A stretch of DNA of 10,865 bases from Candidatus Tayloriibacteriota bacterium (GTDB taxonomy: Bacteria; Patescibacteriota; Minisyncoccia; Phycocordibacterales; JARIHA01). The stretch spans positions 1-10,865 of the forward strand of contig JARIHA010000187.1 of assembly GCA_029288475.1 (NCBI GenBank), written 5' to 3'. Position numbers and translations under genes: made by a program. The notes under the pieces are model-generated. The model saw nothing but the letters and a program-made list of their open reading frames with translations. It was not told where the DNA came from and made no database searches. This document shows, piece after piece, positions 4,961 through 10,865 of this stretch. The first letter of the stretch is position 1; each line of letters opens with the position of its first letter.

Positions 4961-6127
4961 ATGAAAAATATATCTGGCAGTGGCAGCGCGGCTTATGCAA
5001 AAGCTGGTGTCAATCTTACCGCGGGCGACGCGTTCAGCGCATTTGCCGGCCGTATCTGCAAAGAGTCATTCAGAAATTCTTCGTATGTCAAAGTTCACGA
5101 TCATTCTGTTGGACACTTCCGTGGACCGCGGGGCTTTGAATTTATCAATTTGCCCGAAGGTTTCTTTCAGATGGGAGCTCCTGATGGCATCGGAACCGCG
5201 ACTATCATTGTTTCGGCCGCCGGCGCACATCACACTTCGTCGTCTCGTCTTCTCGCCATGACTGCTGGAGATATTACCCGCTATGGCGGTTTGCCGCTGG
5301 TACTTTTCAATGTTCTTGAGGCCAAGACCTTGGGTATGCCCGACAGCGAACTGTTCAAGGCCTATCAAAGGATGATGCTTGGCTTGGGAGATTATGCCAT
5401 TGACCAGGGTATTGTACTCATGGGAGGCGAAACCGCCGAGATGAACGATTGTGTGAGCAGTGAAATCGTCAACTCACCTACGATGCCAGTTTATAACTGG
5501 AGTGGGATCATGATTGGAGTCGGTCATCCTGACAAGATAATAACTGGAAAAACCCTCAAGCCCGGCCAACACGTGATTGCTCTTGTGGACAAGCTTCGTT
5601 CGAATGGAGGAAGTCTTATGCGCAAGTATCTCCGTGAGTTCTTTGGGAAAAAATGGTGGCAAAATCCCAAGGCAAAAGAATTAATCATCAAGATAGCCTC
5701 ACCGGCTAAACTCTATGATAAATTTCTGTCAACTATGAACGGCTGGCACAATTGCAGTTTTACGCCGGTTATCAAGATGCATGCCATTGCCCACATCAGC
5801 GGCGGCGGCATCCGGACGAAATTCTTTGAAGACGTCTTGCGGCGGCTCGGGCATTCTGCCGTGCTGGAGAATCTTCCTATTCCACCCACTTTCATGAGTG
5901 ATTGCGTCGATAAGATGGGCATCAATGATGAGGAGGCTTACCAGGTATTGAATGGCGGGGTAGGAGCTCTGGTAGTCGTCGGTGAATCTGACGCTGATGA
6001 GTTTTGCCGACTTGCTAGTCTGGCGGGCTTTGATACATATAACGCCGGCTTTATCGACAAGAAGCATCGAATACCCCGATTGAAAATGCATTCGAAATTC
6101 GGCTATAAGTGGATTACCATGAAATAG
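4961..6127 (+). CDS. purM: Divergent PurM-like phosphoribosylformylglycinamidine cyclo-ligase (AIR synthetase)
   Basis: PurM closes FGAM to AIR with ATP, the fifth step of purine synthesis. This 388-residue protein is longer than the usual ~345. Family landmarks in order: the N-terminal YAKAGVNLTAGD (12-23); DGIGTA (75-80), where typical PurM has DGVGTK; the signature GGETAEM (155-161); RSNGGSLMRK (213-222), where PurM has GPHSNGYSLVRK; the ASPAKLY stretch (246-252); HAIAHISGGG (274-283); and NGGVG (331-335), where PurM has NCGVG. Thus the signature and His-containing loops are kept, while the Lys after DGVGT, the His before SN, and the Asn in VND (here GD at 103-104) are changed. It may be a diverged AIR synthetase or a related PurM-fold ATPase acting on another substrate. 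It stands alone between its own promoter and terminator, with no other pur gene in the window. The strong Shine-Dalgarno supports ATG 4961. Confidence 0.8.
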   Translation: MKNISGSGSAAYAKAGVNLTAGDAFSAFAGRICKESFRNSSYVKVHDHSVGHFRGPRGFEFINLPEGFFQMGAPDGIGTATIIVSAAGAHHTSSSRLLAMTAGDITRYGGLPLVLFNVLEAKTLGMPDSELFKAYQRMMLGLGDYAIDQGIVLMGGETAEMNDCVSSEIVNSPTMPVYNWSGIMIGVGHPDKIITGKTLKPGQHVIALVDKLRSNGGSLMRKYLREFFGKKWWQNPKAKELIIKIASPAKLYDKFLSTMNGWHNCSFTPVIKMHAIAHISGGGIRTKFFEDVLRRLGHSAVLENLPIPPTFMSDCVDKMGINDEEAYQVLNGGVGALVVVGESDADEFCRLASLAGFDTYNAGFIDKKHRIPRLKMHSKFGYKWITMK

Positions 6128-6150
6128 CATCGTGCTTCGTGAGAAGTATT

Positions 6151-6181
6151 TCCCGACCATTCATTTTGGTCGGGATTTTTT
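6151..6181 (+). terminator. Intrinsic terminator of the purM-like gene
   Basis: A perfect 9-bp stem, TCCCGACCA (6151-6159) with TGGTCGGGA (6167-6175), closes a 7-base loop and runs into TTTTTT (6176-6181). It starts 23 bases after the stop codon. Confidence 0.95.
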
Positions 6182-6219
6182 ATGTGGTAAATAAACTGAA
6201 AATATAAATAAAGCATTTC

Positions 6220-6249
6220 TTGATTTTTTATTGTCTGCTGTTGTATAGT
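6220..6249 (+). promoter_or_regulatory. Promoter of the 66-residue membrane protein
   Basis: TTGATT (6220-6225) and TATAGT (6244-6249) are 18 bases apart. Transcription from about 6256 gives a 23-base leader that contains the Shine-Dalgarno AAGGAG (6267-6272), 6 bases before ATG 6279. Confidence 0.6.
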
Positions 6250-6278
6250 AAAAATAGACAGCAAGCAAGGAGAAAAAT

Positions 6279-6479
6279 ATGAAGATTAAAATGGATTGGT
6301 CAAAATTACTGCTTGTCGGGGGTCTGGCGATGCTTCTTGTCTCGTATCCGACAATACTTGTTGAACTCATTGTCAGGCCAGCATGGCTCTTGTGGGGATT
6401 CTTTCTTTTTTTGTTGGCACTAGTGCTTATGGTTGGATCATGCGTGGTTCATCTCTATAAGTACGAGACTGACACATGA
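6279..6479 (+). CDS. Small two-TM membrane protein, unknown function
   Basis: The 66-residue product starts with a basic head (MKIKMDWSK) and has two hydrophobic helices, about 9-31 and 36-58, separated by a short loop with a Pro and an Arg (RPAW, 33-36). It ends in a short charged tail. By the positive-inside rule the N-terminus is probably cytosolic. A good Shine-Dalgarno, a promoter and a terminator (6503-6530) make it a genuine single-gene unit despite its size. I recognise no family; small proteins of this form are often orphan membrane proteins in Patescibacteria. Confidence 0.75.
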   Translation: MKIKMDWSKLLLVGGLAMLLVSYPTILVELIVRPAWLLWGFFLFLLALVLMVGSCVVHLYKYETDT

Positions 6480-6502
6480 CGAATAAATGAGAGAAAATAA
6501 AA

Positions 6503-6530
6503 AGGTCGCTCGCAGGGGCGGCCTGTTTTT
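6503..6530 (+). terminator. Intrinsic terminator of the small membrane protein gene
   Basis: AGGTCGC (6503-6509) pairs with GCGGCCT (6518-6524), with one G-U wobble and an 8-base loop, followed by GTTTTT. It lies 24 bases after the stop. Confidence 0.8.
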
Positions 6531-6531
6531 C

Positions 6532-6559
6532 TTGTCTAATAAAGATAATGTGTTACTAT
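6532..6559 (+). promoter_or_regulatory. Promoter of the HAD phosphatase gene
   Basis: A -35 TTGTCT (6532-6537) and an extended -10 TG-t-TACTAT (hexamer 6554-6559) are 16 bases apart, starting right after the previous terminator. The leader of about 43 bases carries a modest Shine-Dalgarno AGGAA (6598-6602), 6 bases before ATG 6609. Confidence 0.55.
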
Positions 6560-6608
6560 CCTTTTTAGTTAGTGAAAATAACCCCAACCCCCAACTCAGG
6601 AAGCTGTA

Positions 6609-7250
6609 ATGAATACATTAAAATTTTCGCACGTGTTGTTTGATTTTGACGGTACTTTGGTCGACAGTCTGCATGCAAATCATCGAATAATTTGTAAAAT
6701 TTTCTCGGAATGCGGTCTTCCGTCGCCTACGTTTGTGGATTTCCGAGATAATTTTCGCACTCCGTATCTCGGTTATTATCAGCAAAGAGGAATTAGCTTG
6801 AGTAACTCCGAACTTCAAGCTCGGTTTAATCAACTTGAAGATTTTGAGATACTAAACTTTTTTGATGACTCGCTTCGTACCCTTGCCACTCTTCGTGATA
6901 ACTGTGTGGTGATGGGGGTCATCAGTGCTCGTCCTGTTAAGGGTATCGATCACCACTTCATTAAGCATGCGATTCGTGAAGATTTTGCTTTCATCGAGGC
7001 GGGGCATGAGCTAAAGACGCCGCCTATATTAGCCTATTGTGGCCAAGCTGGTGTTTTGCCTTCAGGTGTGTGCTATGTCGGAGATGCACCAAGTGATATG
7101 GAGCACGCTGTCGCGGCGGGCGTTTTCCCCATCGGTATCACCAGGGGGATTATAAGCGCAGACATTTTGCGTCAGGCCGGGGCAAGGCATTGCGTTGATC
7201 ATCTCTCGGAGCTTCCAGAATTTCTGGGAATTCATTCCACGGTTAGGTGA
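6609..7250 (+). CDS. HAD-superfamily hydrolase, phosphoglycolate-phosphatase-like (subfamily I)
   Basis: This 213-residue cytosolic protein carries all four HAD motifs. Motif I is FDFDGT (11-16), with nucleophile Asp12 and acid/base Asp14. Motif II is VISARP, with Ser106. Motif III is the Lys of ELKTPP (Lys136). Motif IV is VGDAPSDMEHA (157-167), with Asp159 and Asp163 for Mg binding. The helical cap between motifs I and II (about 18-85) marks subfamily I, as in Gph/PpaX-type phosphatases that act on small phosphate esters. The exact substrate (2-phosphoglycolate, pyrophosphate, a nucleotide or a sugar phosphate) cannot be read from sequence. It is monocistronic, with its own promoter and the terminator at 7285-7315. 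All catalytic residues are present, so it should be active. Confidence 0.9.
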   Translation: MNTLKFSHVLFDFDGTLVDSLHANHRIICKIFSECGLPSPTFVDFRDNFRTPYLGYYQQRGISLSNSELQARFNQLEDFEILNFFDDSLRTLATLRDNCVVMGVISARPVKGIDHHFIKHAIREDFAFIEAGHELKTPPILAYCGQAGVLPSGVCYVGDAPSDMEHAVAAGVFPIGITRGIISADILRQAGARHCVDHLSELPEFLGIHSTVR

Positions 7251-7284
7251 ATAGTCGACGGTGACACCATTCAAAAAAATTTAA

Positions 7285-7315
7285 GCCGCTTGCTTTGCCG
7301 CAGCGGTCTTTTTTT
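7285..7315 (+). terminator. Intrinsic terminator of the HAD gene
   Basis: GCCGCT (7285-7290) pairs with AGCGGT (7302-7307), with a terminal G-U pair and an 11-base loop, followed by C and seven T (7309-7315). It separates the HAD gene from the pilin operon. Confidence 0.85.
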
Positions 7316-7337
7316 GCCTATTTTTCCTGTGCTGTTT

Positions 7338-7346
7338 TGCTATACT
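7338..7346 (+). promoter_or_regulatory. Extended -10 of the minor-pilin operon, leaderless spacing
   Basis: TG-c-TATACT (hexamer 7341-7346) lies 8 bases before ATG 7355. The message would start within about 2 bases of the start codon. There is no ribosome binding site and no clear -35. The same arrangement precedes the GspG-like pilin gene on the other strand. Confidence 0.65.
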
Positions 7347-7354
7347 TATAGCTA

Positions 7355-9160
7355 ATGTTAAAGAAGTCTGGGTATACACTCATAGAAATTTTAGTTTCGA
7401 CTGCGGTTTTTGTTATCGTCGCTATTTCTGTTTACGGAAGTTATACCAGTCTCCTTACTTTTGTACAAAATGCGCGAATCAAGATTGCGGCTATCGACTT
7501 GGCAAATGAGGAATTCGAAATAATTCGAAACATGCCTTATGCAAACGTTGGATTGGTAAATGGAGTGCCGGCCGGTACTTTGTCGCGATTTCAAAATATT
7601 GTGCGTGATAACACAACGTTTAAAATTACTACAACTATACAAAACATTGACGATCCTTTTGATGGGGTTGTAGGTGGAACGCCAAACGACACTTCTCCGG
7701 CTGATTACAAACTGGTAGAGATCGATGTCGACTGCCCAACTTGTAAAAGTTTTAATACGCTTACATTTAGCGGACATGTTTCCTCCAAGAATCTTGAAGC
7801 CGCCTCTACCAATGGTTCATTGTTTATCCAGGTGCTTGATGCTAACGGCAATCCAGTACCACAGGCGAGCGTTCAGATCACCAATACCACCACTTCACCG
7901 CAGATCAATATCCAAGATGAAACGGCAAATAATGGCATGTATCAGTTGGTGAATACGCCTCCATCTGTAAATGGCTATCATATTGTCGTTTCAAAGCCTG
8001 GTTATTCTTCCGAGCAGACCTATGCGGCCGGTGGCAGTAATCCTAATCCTTCAAAACCAGATCTGACCGTTCTTCTTCAACAGTTGACCCAAACAACTCT
8101 TTCTATTGATAAAGTAGGAACAGTCAATGTTTCTACTGTTCTGCCAAATTGTACTCCTGTAGGTAATGTTACTTATTCAGTGGCTGGGTCAAAGATTATC
8201 GGTACCGACAACTCAAGTAATCCAATTTATAAATACACTGCAACGAAGACAACGAATGGTTCTGGACTGAGCGTTCTTTCTAATATGGAGTGGGATAGCT
8301 ATAACGTAAACCTTGCTGATGCCAACTATGATCTCGCGGGGTCCATTTCTCAGCTTCCTTTTGCGCTGGCTCCTGGTAGCACTCAGAATGTAATACTTGC
8401 AGTTGCGCCAAAGAATCCGAAAAGTATTCTGTTCTCAATTAAAGATGCAGGTACTGGACTGCCGGTGACCAATGCCACTGTTGAGCTCACTGGTTCTGGA
8501 TCTTATGACACTACGCTTATTACGAGTCGAGGATATCTCACTCAGACGGATTGGTCAGGCGGGGACAGTCAGTCCGATTTTACTGATCCGACAAAATTTT
8601 TCACGTCTGATGGTAATCTTGACTATACTTCCGTGCCAAGACAGGTCACCCTGAAACAAAGCTTCGGGCAGTATTCTATTCCTTCAGGCCAGCTTATTTC
8701 TTCAACGTTTGATACTGGATCAGCAAGTAATTTTTATCAGTTGGTATGGAATCCTGCCACTCAGCCGGTTGCCGTCGGTACCCCGAACGCTCGTTTCCAG
8801 CTTGCTACGAATAACGATGATGCCACTTGGAACTTTGCCGGCCCTGACGGTACTGCGGGAAGTTATTATGATTCTTCAAATCAAAATATTTCTTCTTCAA
8901 ATAATGGCAACCGGTATCTTCGCTACAAGCTGTTTCTCGATACTTCTACAACTACTGCCACTCCGACTATTTCTCAAACTTCTTTCACCTATACTTCAAA
9001 TTGCGTGCCGCCTGGTCAGGTTTTGTTCTCCCATCTTTCAAATGATAGCTATGACTATTCTATTACGAAGAGCGGATATCAAACCTCAAACGGTAGCATC
9101 ACGCTTAACGGGGGTAGTCCTAATTGGCAGAATGTGAACATATCGTTACAGCCACAATAA
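7355..9160 (+). CDS. PilV-like minor pilin with large multi-domain beta adhesin region
   Basis: The 601-residue product begins as a prepilin: leader MLKKSG, cut after Gly6, then YTLIE with the +5 glutamate (Glu11) and a hydrophobic helix (12-34), continuing into a helical pilin stalk to about 60. Usual minor pilins have 150-200 residues. Here about 450 extra residues follow, built of beta domains. One is a carboxypeptidase-regulatory/CNA-B-like module (about 155-242). Next come two further Ig/PEGA-like stretches (250-350, 352-452), then a beta-sandwich (about 455-550). The last is a short C-terminal repeat (551-600) resembling residues 305-352: LSN...DSY.., then ..GS..NV. A CPTC motif (127-130) lies before the beta modules, and Cys266 and Cys550 stand alone. 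The Thr/Ser/Asn-rich composition fits an exposed, possibly adhesive pilus-tip protein. It is the first gene of the operon and probably leaderless. Confidence 0.85.
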   Translation: MLKKSGYTLIEILVSTAVFVIVAISVYGSYTSLLTFVQNARIKIAAIDLANEEFEIIRNMPYANVGLVNGVPAGTLSRFQNIVRDNTTFKITTTIQNIDDPFDGVVGGTPNDTSPADYKLVEIDVDCPTCKSFNTLTFSGHVSSKNLEAASTNGSLFIQVLDANGNPVPQASVQITNTTTSPQINIQDETANNGMYQLVNTPPSVNGYHIVVSKPGYSSEQTYAAGGSNPNPSKPDLTVLLQQLTQTTLSIDKVGTVNVSTVLPNCTPVGNVTYSVAGSKIIGTDNSSNPIYKYTATKTTNGSGLSVLSNMEWDSYNVNLADANYDLAGSISQLPFALAPGSTQNVILAVAPKNPKSILFSIKDAGTGLPVTNATVELTGSGSYDTTLITSRGYLTQTDWSGGDSQSDFTDPTKFFTSDGNLDYTSVPRQVTLKQSFGQYSIPSGQLISSTFDTGSASNFYQLVWNPATQPVAVGTPNARFQLATNNDDATWNFAGPDGTAGSYYDSSNQNISSSNNGNRYLRYKLFLDTSTTTATPTISQTSFTYTSNCVPPGQVLFSHLSNDSYDYSITKSGYQTSNGSITLNGGSPNWQNVNISLQPQ

Positions 9161-9162
9161 AA

Positions 9163-9798
9163 ATGAATTATTTTTTGAAAAAAAACCACAAAGGAAATAA
9201 AAAAGGTTTCACTATCGTGGAACTGCTTATCAGTTTTTCTCTTCTTATAATAGTTGGCATTGCTGTCGGCACTTTTAGCTCTGATATATTGAAATATTCG
9301 GGTTCACTGCAAAGTTCATTGTCAGTTCAGCAGGATGCACTCAATGTGATTCGACGCATGGTAACGGAGCTTCGTACTTCTTCGATATCAAATACAGGAA
9401 GTTATGCACTAACAACAGTGGGTACGAGTACTTTGAGTTTTTATAGCGATACAGATGGAAACGGGACAAAAGAGCAGATTAGATATTCTTTGAGTGCAGA
9501 TGGTAAGACCTTGTATAAAAATATAGTAGTTCCCACTGGAAGTCCGCTTGCCTATACTGGAAACGGGGCAACAAGCACTATTGCTCACAATATTATAAAT
9601 GGCACGTCGAGCCCTATTTTCACCTACTATGATGGTAACTATGATGGCTCAACTTCAGCGCTCGCTCAGCCGGTCAATGCGGTGGCTGTCCGCTTGATAA
9701 AGATCACTTTTGTCATGGATACGGACACTCGTCGATCTCCTACACCGACCATTGTCACCAGTCAGGTTTCGCTTCGAAATGTAAAAGACAACCTATGA
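9163..9798 (+). CDS. PilW-like minor pilin
   Basis: From ATG 9163 the product is 211 residues with a 15-residue basic leader ending in KKG, cut before FTIVE (16-20; +5 Glu20), and a hydrophobic helix (21-38). Further on, DALNVIRRMVTELR (58-71) is a stalk helix typical of PilW/PilJ-like pilins. DTDGNG (96-101) followed by KEQIRYSL (103-110) is the PilW-like strand-loop pattern and might bind calcium. A longer frame exists from ATG 9124, but it overlaps the pilV-like gene and adds residues not resembling a leader, so I choose 9163. It starts 2 bases after the previous stop and has no Shine-Dalgarno, so it is probably translated by coupling. It should join the pilV- and pilX-like products in a tip or priming complex. 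Confidence 0.88.
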   Translation: MNYFLKKNHKGNKKGFTIVELLISFSLLIIVGIAVGTFSSDILKYSGSLQSSLSVQQDALNVIRRMVTELRTSSISNTGSYALTTVGTSTLSFYSDTDGNGTKEQIRYSLSADGKTLYKNIVVPTGSPLAYTGNGATSTIAHNIINGTSSPIFTYYDGNYDGSTSALAQPVNAVAVRLIKITFVMDTDTRRSPTPTIVTSQVSLRNVKDNL

Positions 9799-10865
9799 TT
9801 AAAAACCCACTCACATTTTTTTCATTAAGAAACAAAAAAGGGTCACTTATGGTGCAGGTTTTGGTTTTTTCTTCAGTAGCTATTTTATTGATTACTGGCT
9901 TGGTCAGCTGGGCGGTGGCAAACGTGAAATTGGCAACAAGCAGTTATTATAGTCAGGAAGCGTTCCAAATAGCAGAGTCAGGTATAGAATATTATCGTTG
10001 GCACCTGGCTCATGCCCCTAGTGATTTTCAAGACGGTACAGGTACCTCTACGAGTGCTTATGTGCACAATTATCTTGATAGAGATGGTAATGTCATTGGT
10101 ACTTTTTCCCTTCAGATCATTGCACCTACAAACGGATCTACTATCGTGACTGTCCGATCAAAGGGGGTAGTAAGTGCGTATCCTTCTGTTTATAGGCGTA
10201 TTGAAGTGAAATTCGCCAAGCCTTCGTTGGCGAAATATGCTTCCGTAAGTAACGGTCCTGTATTTTATAGTACAGGAGATGAGGTATACGGACCTATTCA
10301 TTCAAATACCGGAGTAGGATTTTTGCAAGGGAGCAATCCTCAACCTATTGCGCACAACACTGTCACTAGTGCGGCATCTACCTATACTTACGGTGGCGTT
10401 ACTCACTTTGGTGTCTATACAACGGTAGGTACCGATGATCCAGCTCCACCGGCTGCAGTTCCAAACAGGCCAGACGTATTTCAGGGAGGAAGAATTTTTC
10501 CAGTGCCTGCAGTTGATTTTGCCGGGATCACTACCGATCTTTCTCAGATACAGACCAGTGCACAGAGCGGTGGTTTTTACCGAGCAGCATCAGGGGGGTT
10601 GGGATATAAAATAGTATTAAATGTCAACGATACCTTCGATCTTTATAAGATAACTTCTCTTTTGCCGGTGCCAAGCGGATGTAAAAATAGTCAGAACCAG
10701 ACAAATTGGGGGACATGGAGCATTAATAGTACAGCAGGCGCACTTGTTTCCTTGGGTAATTTTCCTCTTCCTGCAAACGGACTGATGTTTTTCAATGACA
10801 ATGTCTGGGTAGAAGGGAAAATCAATACTGCGCGTGTCACTATTGCAGTGGGAACTTTTCCAGAC
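9795..10865 (+). CDS. PilX/GspK-like minor pilin, 3' end outside window
   Basis: The frame opens at ATG 9795, overlapping the previous TGA as ATGA, and stays open for 357 codons to the window edge. After a basic leader ending in KKG (14-16) comes SLMVQ and a hydrophobic helix (18-40). The +5 position is Gln21 instead of Glu, as expected for PilX/GspK-type tip subunits that cap rather than extend the fibre. EAFQIAESGIEYYRW (55-69) is the PilX N-terminal signature (AF..AEsGie). Beyond it lies a long beta-rich domain with YGPIHSN (165-171), a motif I associate with PilX-like proteins of Patescibacteria. The family PilX is usually much shorter (about 150-200 residues), so an extra C-terminal domain is present. 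The stop and final length are unknown. Confidence 0.85.
   Translation, partial: MIKNPLTFFSLRNKKGSLMVQVLVFSSVAILLITGLVSWAVANVKLATSSYYSQEAFQIAESGIEYYRWHLAHAPSDFQDGTGTSTSAYVHNYLDRDGNVIGTFSLQIIAPTNGSTIVTVRSKGVVSAYPSVYRRIEVKFAKPSLAKYASVSNGPVFYSTGDEVYGPIHSNTGVGFLQGSNPQPIAHNTVTSAASTYTYGGVTHFGVYTTVGTDDPAPPAAVPNRPDVFQGGRIFPVPAVDFAGITTDLSQIQTSAQSGGFYRAASGGLGYKIVLNVNDTFDLYKITSLLPVPSGCKNSQNQTNWGTWSINSTAGALVSLGNFPLPANGLMFFNDNVWVEGKINTARVTIAVGTFPD

Noticed and set aside
5729..6160. 143-residue minus-strand frame over the end of the purM-like gene
   Set aside because: Its start lies inside the purM-like terminator and it is antisense to conserved PurM motifs.
8709..9137. 142-residue plus-strand frame inside the pilV-like gene
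   Set aside because: An alternative frame of a well-supported gene, Leu/Ile-rich without a coherent pattern.

Overview
The window looks like one end of a metagenome-assembled contig from a Patescibacteria/CPR-type bacterium, probably of the Parcubacteria group. This assignment is inference from protein style: several prepilin-type N-termini, a very large minor pilin carrying beta-sandwich domains, small orphan membrane proteins, short intergenic gaps, compact terminators and few Shine-Dalgarno sequences. There are no rRNA, tRNA or other marker genes to confirm it.

Bases 1-41 are not genomic. They are an Illumina Nextera read-1 adapter with its 19-base transposon mosaic end, preceded by 8 bases that could be an index. 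The next ~850 bases are strikingly AT-rich (9 G/C in bases 181-240, against 28 of 60 in bases 1021-1080). They hold one unknown two-TM protein whose 5' end may be cut off by the contig edge. This block may be a chimeric join or a transferred island.

From about 940 the sequence has a uniform mid-GC character. A minus-strand orphan TPR-like protein (992-2044) with its own terminator diverges from a plus-strand protein (2203-2739) that resembles the CheD/CNF1 papain-like glutamine-deamidase fold, with a Cys70/His86 pair, although no chemotaxis genes are present. A minus-strand GspG/PilA-like pilin (2845-3423) follows. It diverges from a 39-residue micro-ORF, and both appear to be transcribed as leaderless messages. 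Next come a small signal-anchored protein preceded by a coupled 12-codon upstream ORF (3720-4137) and an RBBP9/YdeN-like serine hydrolase (4244-4843). A divergent PurM-like AIR synthetase homolog (4961-6127), a 66-residue two-TM protein (6279-6479) and a HAD phosphatase (6609-7250) complete the middle section. Most of these are single-gene units with their own promoter, and four of them end in a visible intrinsic terminator.

The right end is a minor-pilin operon running off the window: a 601-residue PilV-like adhesive pilin (7355-9160), a PilW-like pilin (9163-9798) and a PilX/GspK-like protein (9795 to the edge). They are joined by a 2-base gap and an ATGA overlap. The three probably build a pilus-tip priming complex, with the separate GspG/PilA-like pilin as a candidate shaft subunit.

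A recurring control theme is the extended -10 element (TGN followed by TAnnnT). It lies upstream of at least six transcription units, and in three of them only 6-8 bases separate the -10 from the ATG, which implies leaderless mRNA.
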